Source of the DNA: Sphingobacteriales bacterium
GTDB taxonomy: Bacteria; Bacteroidota; Bacteroidia; Sphingobacteriales; Sphingobacteriaceae
NCBI GenBank assembly: GCA_020058405.1
Contig: JAGVEE010000286.1
Coordinates: 1 to 5,263, forward strand
Reading direction: 5' to 3'
DNA length: 5,263 nt
Shown here: piece after piece, positions 1-5,263 of the stretch
Layout of the letters: each line of letters begins with the position of its first letter
Numbering within the stretch: position 1 is the first letter of the stretch
Made by a program: the position numbers and the translations under genes
Notes under the pieces: generated by a model
The model's database searches: none
Told to the model about the DNA's origin: nothing
The model's input: the letters and a program-made list of their open reading frames with translations, nothing else

Positions 1-702
1 CCTGCATTAACAAAAGATTATGCAATACATAAAGGAGAACACTGGCACCGTTGGATCGAGCGTCGTCCTACTCAATTAATGATTCTAAGTTTAGTAGTAA
101 TCTTAATTGGTGGTGCGGTTGAAATGATTCCTACCTTCTTAGTAAAAAGCAACATTCCTACCATTGCAAGTGTAAAACCTTATACTCCATTAGAGTTGCA
201 AGGAAGAGACTTGTACATACGTGAAGGTTGTTATACTTGTCACTCGCAAATGATTCGCCCATTCCGTTCGGAAACAGAACGCTATGGTGAGTATTCTAAA
301 GCAGGAGAATTCGTATACGACCATCCATTCCAATGGGGTTCTAAACGTACTGGTCCGGATTTACATCGCATCGGAAATAAATATCCAGACTCGTGGCATT
401 ACAACCACATGTTAGAGTCTACTTCAATGTCGCCAGGTTCTATTATGCCAAATTATGCATGGTTATTAGACGATGATTTAGATACTAGTAATACCGCTGC
501 AAAAATTAGAGCAATGCAAACTCTAGGTGTACCATATCCAGTAGGCTATGATCAAATAGCAAACAAAGATTTAATGCACCAAGCAGATTCTATTGTTAAA
601 AACTTAGCAGAGGCTGGAATTAAAACAGTACCTAACAAAGAAATTATTGCGATGATTGCTTATTTGCAACGCATGGGTACTGATATTAAAATGAAACAAT
701 AA
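1..702 (+). CDS. ccoO: cbb3 cytochrome c oxidase subunit II (CcoO) part, probable C-terminal end of a CcoN-CcoO fusion; 5' partial
   Basis: This is the membrane-anchored monoheme cytochrome c subunit that passes electrons from CcoP towards the catalytic subunit CcoN; its heme domain sits in the periplasm. The frame is open from base 1, giving 233 visible residues. Residues 1-26 are a hydrophilic linker containing HWHRWIERRP, followed by one transmembrane helix (about 27-48). The heme c site CYTCH is at residues 77-81 (bases 229-243), followed by the family signature SQMIRPFRSE. The likely axial methionine is M149 in SIMPNYAWL. The ATG at base 79 falls at the start of the helix and would remove conserved upstream sequence, so it is not the start. 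In Bacteroidota CcoN and CcoO are commonly one polypeptide. The uninterrupted linker fits that, but the CcoN part is not visible, so the fusion is inferred. ccoQ follows 23 bases downstream. Confidence 0.95.
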   Translation, partial: PALTKDYAIHKGEHWHRWIERRPTQLMILSLVVILIGGAVEMIPTFLVKSNIPTIASVKPYTPLELQGRDLYIREGCYTCHSQMIRPFRSETERYGEYSKAGEFVYDHPFQWGSKRTGPDLHRIGNKYPDSWHYNHMLESTSMSPGSIMPNYAWLLDDDLDTSNTAAKIRAMQTLGVPYPVGYDQIANKDLMHQADSIVKNLAEAGIKTVPNKEIIAMIAYLQRMGTDIKMKQ

Positions 703-725
703 ATTAATTCAAAATAATAATTGAT

Positions 726-920
726 ATGAAATTTATAAACTACCTCAGTGATATAGTAAATGTAGAAATCTACCCAATGATATCATTGATAATATTTGTT
801 CTCTTTTTTGCTTCGTTAATTATTTATGTGATAACATCAGATAAAAATTACATTCAAAAAATGAGCGACATGCCTTTAGATAAAAATGATGATAACCTTA
901 ACTACAGCAAATATGAATAA
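726..920 (+). CDS. ccoQ: cbb3 oxidase small subunit CcoQ (FixQ-like)
   Basis: A 64-residue protein with one transmembrane helix (about residues 17-38) and a short charged C-terminal tail that should face the cytoplasm. CcoQ is the small non-catalytic subunit that stabilises association of CcoP with the CcoNO core. The identification rests on the position between ccoO and ccoP, the length, the single helix, and a tail with YIQKMSDMPLDKND, which resembles the M-P-L-D/acidic tail of CcoQ proteins. Sequence similarity in such small subunits is weak, so synteny carries much of the call. The ATG is the first in frame after the ccoO stop and has an AT-rich leader with no Shine-Dalgarno sequence. The last 8 bases overlap the start of ccoP in another frame, which suggests translational coupling. 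Confidence 0.85.
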   Translation: MKFINYLSDIVNVEIYPMISLIIFVLFFASLIIYVITSDKNYIQKMSDMPLDKNDDNLNYSKYE

Positions 921-2085
921 GTTAACCCATCTCATTCGTCATACTTATGCGAAAAGCATTGCATTGTTGATGTTTTTTATGATGATGATATTTAGCACCT
1001 ATGCACAAACACCTGGAGCAGCAGTTGCTCCGGCAGCAGCGAGTGTATCATTATGGTCGAGCCCTTTATTTTGGGTGTACGCATTTGCAATTATAGGTTT
1101 ATTACTTGTAATTGTTGCCATCGGTTCTGTACTTGTTGGCTTAGTAAATAATAAATTATCAGAAAATGCTGGAAAAGGTGCAGGATTAATTTTACTACTA
1201 ATTTTGTTCGCTTACCAACCAGTAAACGCTCAAACCACCACCCTTACTAATACTACAACACAAGCAGTAATTGGTGGATTAGACCCCAATACAGTTATTG
1301 TATTAAGCGTGGTAGTATTTATAGAATTATTTGTAATTGTTTACTTGTATTCTATTTTACAACGCATGTTAGTAACACTGGGTTACAAGCCAGCAACCGA
1401 ACCTCGTTGGACATGGTCTGCAATTATGAAACGCATGACTAAATCTGTTCCTGTAGAAAGAGAATCGGAAGTAGCAACAGATCATAACTACGACGGAATT
1501 ATTGAACTAGATAATAGTTTACCACCTTGGTGGGTGTACATGTTCTACGCAACAATTCTATTCAGTGTTGTATACATCGGTTACTACCAATTTGGTGGCG
1601 GTCCTACACAATTAATGGAATATGATAACGCCATTGCTCAAGCAAAAGTTGAACAAACTGCCATGTTAAAGAAAACAGCATCTAATGTTGATGAAAATTC
1701 GGTAGTAGCATTAACAGATGCAACAGATATTTCTAAAGGTAAAAGTAGTTACATTACTAAATGCGCTGCATGCCACGGACAGAATGGTGAAGGTGGTGTT
1801 GGTCCGAATTTAACAGATGAGTTTTGGATACACGGTGGTGGGGTAAAAAATATTTTTAAAACCATAAAATACGGTGTGCAAGAAAAAGGAATGATTGCTT
1901 GGCAAGCTCAAATGCAACCAACCGAAATGCAACAAGTGTCTAGTTTTGTACTTACTTTACAAGGAACAAATCCTGCAAACGGTAAAGCACCACAAGGCAA
2001 TTTGTACACAGAAGAAGTTGCGCCAGCAGATTCAACTAGTACAAATAGCACAAGCGATTCTACTATTGTAGCATCGGCAAAATAA
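913..2085 (+). CDS. ccoP: cbb3 cytochrome c oxidase subunit III (CcoP), single heme c, extended N-terminus
   Basis: A 390-residue membrane cytochrome c that accepts electrons from the periplasmic side and hands them to CcoO. In order: a signal-peptide-like segment (about 14-32), hydrophobic helices at about 53-78, 90-104 and 126-149, a cytoplasmic stretch, the CcoP signature HNYDGIIELDNSLPPWW (191-207), a helix at 206-226, then one cytochrome c domain with CAACH at 284-288 (bases 1762-1776) and likely axial M327 in GMIAW. The tail (356-390) is rich in Ser, Thr and Asp. Proteobacterial CcoP has two heme sites; only one CxxCH is present here. The helix count gives a consistent topology with the heme domain outside. 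The ATG at 913 was preferred over 886 because the leader peptide then begins MNKLTHLIRH, with positive charges directly before the hydrophobic core. The upstream ATG would only add nine residues encoded wholly inside ccoQ. Confidence 0.93.
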   Translation: MNKLTHLIRHTYAKSIALLMFFMMMIFSTYAQTPGAAVAPAAASVSLWSSPLFWVYAFAIIGLLLVIVAIGSVLVGLVNNKLSENAGKGAGLILLLILFAYQPVNAQTTTLTNTTTQAVIGGLDPNTVIVLSVVVFIELFVIVYLYSILQRMLVTLGYKPATEPRWTWSAIMKRMTKSVPVERESEVATDHNYDGIIELDNSLPPWWVYMFYATILFSVVYIGYYQFGGGPTQLMEYDNAIAQAKVEQTAMLKKTASNVDENSVVALTDATDISKGKSSYITKCAACHGQNGEGGVGPNLTDEFWIHGGGVKNIFKTIKYGVQEKGMIAWQAQMQPTEMQQVSSFVLTLQGTNPANGKAPQGNLYTEEVAPADSTSTNSTSDSTIVASAK

Positions 2086-2089
2086 TACT

Positions 2090-3502
2090 ATGAAACAAGA
2101 AGAAGATATTTACGCGGAGTTAGACCAAAGTTTTCGAGATCAAGTCTCGACTATAGATAGTGAAGGCAAGAGGGTTTGGGTGTACCCTCAAAAACCAAAG
2201 GGTAGATTTCACCAATACAGAGTAATGGTTGCCATTACTTGCTTGGTACTACTCTTTGGAATGCCTTTCTTACGATTAAACGGAGAACCATTAATGTTGT
2301 TTAATGTGTTAGAGCGTAAATTCATCATCTTCGGAATGCTTTTTGGCCCACAAGATTTTGCTCTACTAGGCTTAACCATGATCACCTTCATGGTGTTCAT
2401 TATTCTATTTACCGTTGTTTACGGAAGATTATTTTGCGGCTGGACTTGTCCGCAAACCATATTTATGGAAATGGTTTTTCGTAAAATAGAATATTTAATT
2501 GAAGGGGATGCTAATAAACAAAGAGCGCTAAACAAAGCAGCCTTTAGTGCAGAAAAAGTTGTTAAAAAAGCGACAAAACACATCGTCTTTTTTATCATCT
2601 CTTTTATTATTGCTAATACTTTTTTGGCTTATTTAATTAGTACCGATGAGCTATTCAAATTAATATCAGAGCCACTTTCAGCACATATAGGCGATTTAAC
2701 TTCTTTGTTAATATTTACAGGAGTATTTTATTGGGTGTTCGCATTTTTTAGAGAACAAGTTTGTACAGTTGTTTGTCCTTATGGAAGATTGCAAGGAGTA
2801 CTACTCGATAAAAATTCAATTGTAGTTGCCTATGATTACATGCGCGGAGAGAAACGCGGGAAATTACACAAAGGAGAAGAACGTACCATTGGCGATTGTA
2901 TTGATTGCCATCAATGTGTAGCAGTTTGCCCTACAGGTATCGACATTAGAAATGGTACTCAATTAGAGTGCGTAAATTGTACTGCATGTATTGATGCTTG
3001 CGATCATATAATGGATAAGGTTGGTTTACCAAGAGGTTTAATTACCTATGCTTCTGAAAAAGGAATTGCAGAACGAGTAAAACTAAAAATGAGTCCACGT
3101 ATAATTGGCTATTCTGCGGTGCTTGTTCTATTGCTAGGTATTTTGAGCTTTGCGCTCATCAGTAGAAACGATACAGAATCAACTATACTAAGAACGCCTG
3201 GAGTAATGTATCAAGAAAACCCGGATGGTAAAGTAAGTAATTTATATAATTTTAAAGTGAATAATAAAACGCATCAAGATTTACCTATTCAATTTAAAGT
3301 GCATGAACTAGACGCAAACATTAAAATTATTGGTCTCGACAGTGTAATTAGTAAAAAAGAAGGATCAGCTCAAGGAAGTATGTTTATCTTTATAAATCCA
3401 AAAGAGTTGAAAAAGCGTAGTACAAAAATTAAAATTGATGTGTACTCTAATGGGCGATTGTTGGAGACTGTAAAGACAAGTTTTCTGGGACCTGTTAATT
3501 GA
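2090..3502 (+). CDS. ccoG: Cytochrome c oxidase accessory protein CcoG (FixG/RdxA), membrane 4Fe-4S protein
   Basis: A 470-residue assembly factor of cbb3 oxidase. The Rhodobacter homologue has been shown to act as a cupric reductase that prepares Cu(I) for the oxidase; that role is inferred here by homology. Helices are predicted at about 44-61, 89-111, 163-184, 203-221 and 338-357. Redox motifs are CGWTCP (C116, C120), CTVVCPYGRLQG (C225, C229), a first 4Fe-4S set C270/C273/C276 with C280, and a second set C294/C297/C300 with C304. After the last helix, residues about 370-466 form the beta-rich FixG C-terminal domain outside the membrane. All expected cysteines are present and the length is usual for the family. 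The start lies 4 bases after the ccoP stop with no Shine-Dalgarno sequence, and it gives the expected soluble N-terminal stretch (WVYPQKPKGRFHQYR) before helix one. It is co-transcribed with ccoP by all appearances. Confidence 0.96.
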   Translation: MKQEEDIYAELDQSFRDQVSTIDSEGKRVWVYPQKPKGRFHQYRVMVAITCLVLLFGMPFLRLNGEPLMLFNVLERKFIIFGMLFGPQDFALLGLTMITFMVFIILFTVVYGRLFCGWTCPQTIFMEMVFRKIEYLIEGDANKQRALNKAAFSAEKVVKKATKHIVFFIISFIIANTFLAYLISTDELFKLISEPLSAHIGDLTSLLIFTGVFYWVFAFFREQVCTVVCPYGRLQGVLLDKNSIVVAYDYMRGEKRGKLHKGEERTIGDCIDCHQCVAVCPTGIDIRNGTQLECVNCTACIDACDHIMDKVGLPRGLITYASEKGIAERVKLKMSPRIIGYSAVLVLLLGILSFALISRNDTESTILRTPGVMYQENPDGKVSNLYNFKVNNKTHQDLPIQFKVHELDANIKIIGLDSVISKKEGSAQGSMFIFINPKELKKRSTKIKIDVYSNGRLLETVKTSFLGPVN

Positions 3503-3507
3503 GTCTC

Positions 3508-3542
3508 TAGTAGTTAGTCTTTAGTCGTTAGAATGCAAAAGT
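3508..3542. repeat. Degenerate heptamer block, TAGTNNT type, after ccoG
   Basis: Five 7-base units begin six bases after the ccoG stop codon: TAGTAGT, TAGTCTT, TAGTCGT, TAGAATG and CAAAAGT. The same five-unit order recurs after ccoH at 4055-4089, with 27 of 35 bases identical by my hand alignment, which argues for a repeated element rather than chance. Because 7 is not a multiple of 3, the successive TAG triplets fall in all three plus-strand frames. Bases 3543-3572 between this block and the next array are an A-rich linker (A6-T-A8 at 3555-3569) with no recognisable feature. Confidence 0.75.
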
Positions 3543-3572
3543 ATTGCTAATTTGAAAAAATAAAAAAAACGA

Positions 3573-3614
3573 AATTCATAATTCGTAATTTATATTTCAT
3601 AATTCATAATTCAA
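3573..3614. repeat. Heptamer array, AATTCRT type, directly upstream of ccoH
   Basis: Six consecutive 7-base units fill the bases before the ccoH start: AATTCAT, AATTCGT, AATTTAT, ATTTCAT, AATTCAT and AATTCAA. The consensus is AATTCRT. The array ends four bases before the ATG at 3619 and so forms the ccoH translation leader. The related array at 4090-4117 holds perfect AATTCGT units, so both belong to the same repeat family. Confidence 0.8.
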
Positions 3615-3618
3615 AAAA

Positions 3619-4050
3619 ATGGGTTGGGGTAAAAAAATAACATTAGTATACATTGGTTTTGTAACTTTAATTGTTACGATGGTGGTAATTAGTATGCGAC
3701 AAAAAGTAGATTTGGTAAGTCCAGATTATTATGCAAAAGAATTGAATTACCAATCTGACATTAATAAAATGGCAAATGCAAAAGCCTTGAAGACTCCTTT
3801 AAAATGTAGCCTTGTAAACAACACCGTCGAACTAATTTTTCCAGAAGAACATTCTGCTAAAACTATTGAAGCAAACATATTTGTTTATAAACCATCCGAT
3901 AATAAATCAGATAAAACAATAAAATTTACAAACACTGAGGGTCGTTATGTTTTTTCTACAGAAGATTTTGCAAAAGGCATGTACAAAATAAAAGTAGATT
4001 GGAAAGTAGAAAATATAGAATACCAAACAGAAACGGTTGTTGTTCTTTAG
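3619..4050 (+). CDS. ccoH: cbb3 oxidase assembly protein CcoH (FixH family)
   Basis: A 143-residue membrane-anchored protein needed for assembly or stability of cbb3 oxidase. The N-terminus MGWGKK leads into one transmembrane helix (about 7-25). The remainder, from residue 26, is predicted to lie in the periplasm and has alternating beta-type hydrophobicity ending in a YKIKVDWKVE strand, as in the immunoglobulin-like FixH domain. The motif DLVSPDYYAKELNYQSDI (31-48) is the conserved FixH signature, in which the YY..ELNYQ core follows the helix. Length and start are typical, and the gene occupies the usual place after ccoG. The 116-base gap from ccoG is longer than the other gaps upstream and consists largely of heptamer repeats. 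No promoter was found in it, so read-through from ccoG is the simplest reading. Confidence 0.92.
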   Translation: MGWGKKITLVYIGFVTLIVTMVVISMRQKVDLVSPDYYAKELNYQSDINKMANAKALKTPLKCSLVNNTVELIFPEEHSAKTIEANIFVYKPSDNKSDKTIKFTNTEGRYVFSTEDFAKGMYKIKVDWKVENIEYQTETVVVL

Positions 4051-4152
4051 AAACTAGTCATTAGTATTTAGTAATTAGAAAGCACCAGTAATTCGTAATT
4101 CGTAATTCGTAACTCGTAATTAACAATTAACAATTAACAATTAACAATTAAA
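4048..4152. repeat. Spacer-filling heptamer array between ccoH and the SafE-like gene
   Basis: The whole 105 bases can be read as 15 units of 7 in one phase, starting with the TAG stop codon of ccoH. In order they are TAGAAAC, three TAGTNNT units (TAGTCAT, TAGTATT, TAGTAAT), TAGAAAG, CACCAGT, three perfect AATTCGT, one AACTCGT, four perfect AATTAAC and one AATTAAA. The last unit ends five bases before the GTG start of the next gene and supplies the in-frame TAA (4149-4151) that limits its upstream extension. The perfect AATTAAC and AATTCGT runs indicate recent tandem duplication or slippage. The first half is related to the block after ccoG. Confidence 0.85.
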
Positions 4153-4157
4153 ACAAA

Positions 4158-4880
4158 GTGCTAGCAGCATTACTCCTCGGTTTTTTCGGAAGTTTCCACT
4201 GCATCGGAATGTGTGGGCCAATAGCGCTTGCATTACCTCAGCATGAAGGTCAGCCTTACTTAAAAATTATCAGTGCATTGTTATATAATTTTGGAAGAGT
4301 AATTACCTATGCCATCATCGGAATTCTTTTTGGCACCTTAGGCAAAGGATTATTTATGGGAGGCATTCAGCAATTTGTATCTATTGCCACCGGCGTAATC
4401 ATAATTTTAGTAGTGGCTTTTCCATACATCATTCCTTCAAAATTCAAACAACTTTCAGTACTCCAAATACCTATTATGCGTAAAGCCTTTTCAAATGCTT
4501 TTAAGATGAAAAGTTTGAGCGCCTATTTATTTTTAGGATTAATAAACGGATTGTTGCCATGTGGCTTTGTGTACATCGCTTTATCAGGTGCAATGTTAAC
4601 TGGCAATACCATTGATGGAAGTTTATTTATGTTTTTCTTTGGATTAGGAACTATTCCTGCTATGTTTTCGATGAGCATGATGGGATCCTTCATCAATATA
4701 AATTTTAGAAATAAAGTAAAAAAAGCAGTGCCTGTAATTTCTATTATAGTGGGCATTATTCTGATTTTTAGAGGACTTAATTTAGGTATCCCATACCTTA
4801 GCCCAATGATGCAACAACAAAAACAAGAAACAAAAGTTGATTGTTGTACTAAACCAATGGAAATAGAAGCGAATAAGTAG
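4158..4880 (+). CDS. SafE/DsbD_2-like six-helix membrane protein linked to cbb3 oxidase, probable metal handling
   Basis: A 240-residue integral membrane protein of the family usually labelled sulfite exporter TauE/SafE, or cytochrome biogenesis transmembrane region (DsbD_2 / UreH-like). Six helices are visible at about 1-27, 37-59, 70-92, 121-144, 154-177 and 189-208. Helix one holds HCIGMCGP (H14, C15, M18, C19), helix four holds GLLPCGFVYIAL (C135), and the tail ends with a vicinal C229-C230. These are plausible thiol/metal ligands. Family members often sit beside cco/fix genes, so a part in copper delivery or thiol redox for the oxidase is more likely than sulfite export; that is inference. 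The start must be GTG at 4158: a TAA lies in frame at 4149-4151, no ATG intervenes, and the next in-frame ATG (M18) would cut through the HCxGMCGP motif. No Shine-Dalgarno sequence is present. Confidence 0.88.
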   Translation: MLAALLLGFFGSFHCIGMCGPIALALPQHEGQPYLKIISALLYNFGRVITYAIIGILFGTLGKGLFMGGIQQFVSIATGVIIILVVAFPYIIPSKFKQLSVLQIPIMRKAFSNAFKMKSLSAYLFLGLINGLLPCGFVYIALSGAMLTGNTIDGSLFMFFFGLGTIPAMFSMSMMGSFININFRNKVKKAVPVISIIVGIILIFRGLNLGIPYLSPMMQQQKQETKVDCCTKPMEIEANK

Positions 4881-4911
4881 TTCGCTATCTGCAATTTCTT
4901 TCTTACTTTTG
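4881..4911 (+). promoter_or_regulatory. Candidate Bacteroidota-type promoter for lpdA
   Basis: TACTTTTG at 4904-4911 matches the TAnnTTTG -7 consensus of the Bacteroidota housekeeping sigma factor exactly. TTCG at 4881-4884, 19 bases upstream, is a three-of-four match to the TTTG -33 element. Transcription would begin near 4917, leaving a leader of roughly 15 bases before the lpdA ATG at 4932. The placement directly after the SafE-like gene suggests that lpdA is transcribed independently of the oxidase operon. I see no hairpin terminator between the two genes. Confidence 0.5.
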
Positions 4912-4931
4912 GGGGTTTAAAATACATTTAT

Positions 4932-5263
4932 ATGAAATACGACGTAGTGGTTATTGGTTCTGGTCCAGGTGGTTATGTTGCTGCTATTAGATGTGCGCAA
5001 TTAGGAATGAAAACAGCCATCGTAGAAAAATACAATACTTTTGGAGGCACTTGCTTAAATGTGGGTTGTATTCCTTCTAAAGCTTTACTCGATTCTTCTG
5101 AGCATTATCACAATGCTACCCATACTTTTAAAACGCACGGTATTGATGTAAAAGAAGTAAAGATGAATATCGAACAGATGATTACACGTAAAAACGATGT
5201 GGTAAAACAAAACACAGATGGCATTAGCTATTTGATGAAGAAAAATAAAATTGATACTTATGA
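4932..5263 (+). CDS. lpdA: Dihydrolipoyl dehydrogenase (E3), N-terminal part; 3' partial
   Basis: FAD-dependent disulfide oxidoreductase that reoxidises dihydrolipoamide in the pyruvate and 2-oxoglutarate dehydrogenase complexes and the glycine cleavage system, passing electrons to NAD; cytoplasmic. The 110 visible residues are roughly the first quarter of a family of about 460-470. The FAD-binding Rossmann motif GSGPGGYVAAIRCAQLG (9-25) starts almost at the N-terminus, the acidic residue E32 ends the second strand, and the redox-active disulfide is in GGTCLNVGCIPSKALL (C41 and C46). The spacing CLNVGC followed by IPSKALL distinguishes it from glutathione and mercuric reductases, which carry CVNVGC-type variants. 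The gene is cut by the window end, so the NAD, central and dimerisation domains and the C-terminal His-Glu pair cannot be checked. It is unrelated in function to the upstream oxidase genes. Confidence 0.94.
   Translation, partial: MKYDVVVIGSGPGGYVAAIRCAQLGMKTAIVEKYNTFGGTCLNVGCIPSKALLDSSEHYHNATHTFKTHGIDVKEVKMNIEQMITRKNDVVKQNTDGISYLMKKNKIDTY

Noticed and set aside
79..702. CcoO as a complete 207-residue protein starting at the ATG at 79
   Set aside because: The frame is open to base 1, and the upstream residues (HWHRWIERRP before the helix) look like coding sequence of the CcoNO linker. A start at 79 falls at the edge of the transmembrane helix.
886..912. Upstream ATG codons at 886 and 889 as the ccoP start
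   Set aside because: They add nine residues without a family match and increase the ccoQ overlap to 35 bases. The ATG at 913 gives a normal leader peptide and a short overlap.
2134..2150. Perfect 6-bp inverted repeat TCGAGA / TCTCGA with a 5-base loop early in ccoG
   Set aside because: Short hairpins of this size are expected several times by chance in 5 kb. It lies inside coding sequence and no U-run or partner site follows.
2209..2400. Minus-strand open frame of 63 codons inside ccoG
   Set aside because: It lies entirely within a well-supported conserved gene, has no recognisable motif, and reads as the reverse complement of CcoG membrane-helix codons.
3543..3560. Promoter of the TAnnTTTG type upstream of ccoH
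   Set aside because: The nearest string, CTAATTTG, fails the first two positions of the -7 consensus and no -33 element was found at the right distance.
3571..3598. Possible terminator hairpin (GAAAT ... ATTTC) between ccoG and ccoH
   Set aside because: Only about five A/T-rich pairs with a long loop and no downstream T-run. The pairing follows from the AATT-containing heptamers.
4048..4152. CRISPR array or integration site
   Set aside because: The units are 7 bases with no spacers between them, there are no cas genes, and no integrase or transposase is nearby.
4523..4927. Minus-strand open frame of 134 codons opposite the SafE-like gene
   Set aside because: Its hydrophobic runs are the antisense of the membrane helices of the real gene. 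The gene on the plus strand carries the family motifs.

Overview
The window carries the downstream part of a cbb3-type (high-affinity, C-family heme-copper) cytochrome oxidase operon, followed by the start of a dihydrolipoamide dehydrogenase gene. All genes lie on the plus strand. The source is very probably a member of the Bacteroidota. The sequence is AT-rich, the CcoO reading frame is open through the left edge as expected for the fused CcoN-CcoO of that phylum, no gene start has a Shine-Dalgarno sequence (leaders are A-rich), and a TAnnTTTG-type promoter precedes the last gene. Genus cannot be judged from this window.

Layout: 1-702 is the CcoO (monoheme cytochrome c) end of a probable CcoNO fusion. 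726-920 is the small one-helix subunit CcoQ. 913-2085 is CcoP, a membrane-anchored cytochrome c with a single heme site, overlapping ccoQ by 8 bases. 2090-3502 is CcoG (FixG/RdxA), a polyferredoxin-like membrane protein. 3619-4050 is CcoH (FixH). 4158-4880 is a six-helix membrane protein of the SafE/DsbD_2-like family, read from a GTG start. 4932 to the right edge is the N-terminal 110 residues of an lpdA-type flavoprotein with a candidate promoter of its own.

The first five genes fit one respiratory module. CcoN (outside the window) holds the heme b / heme b3-CuB site, CcoO and CcoP bring electrons to it, CcoQ stabilises the complex, and CcoG, CcoH and probably the SafE-like protein serve copper delivery and assembly. 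lpdA is a separate central-metabolism gene that happens to follow.

The genes are conventional. The most notable non-coding feature is the pair of spacers on either side of ccoH. Both hold degenerate heptanucleotide arrays in the same order (TAGTNNT units, then AATTCRT-type units). The second spacer reads as 15 consecutive in-phase heptamers from the ccoH stop codon to five bases before the GTG start of the next gene. I see no defence system, mobile element, RNA gene or CRISPR array, and no clearly new biological system.
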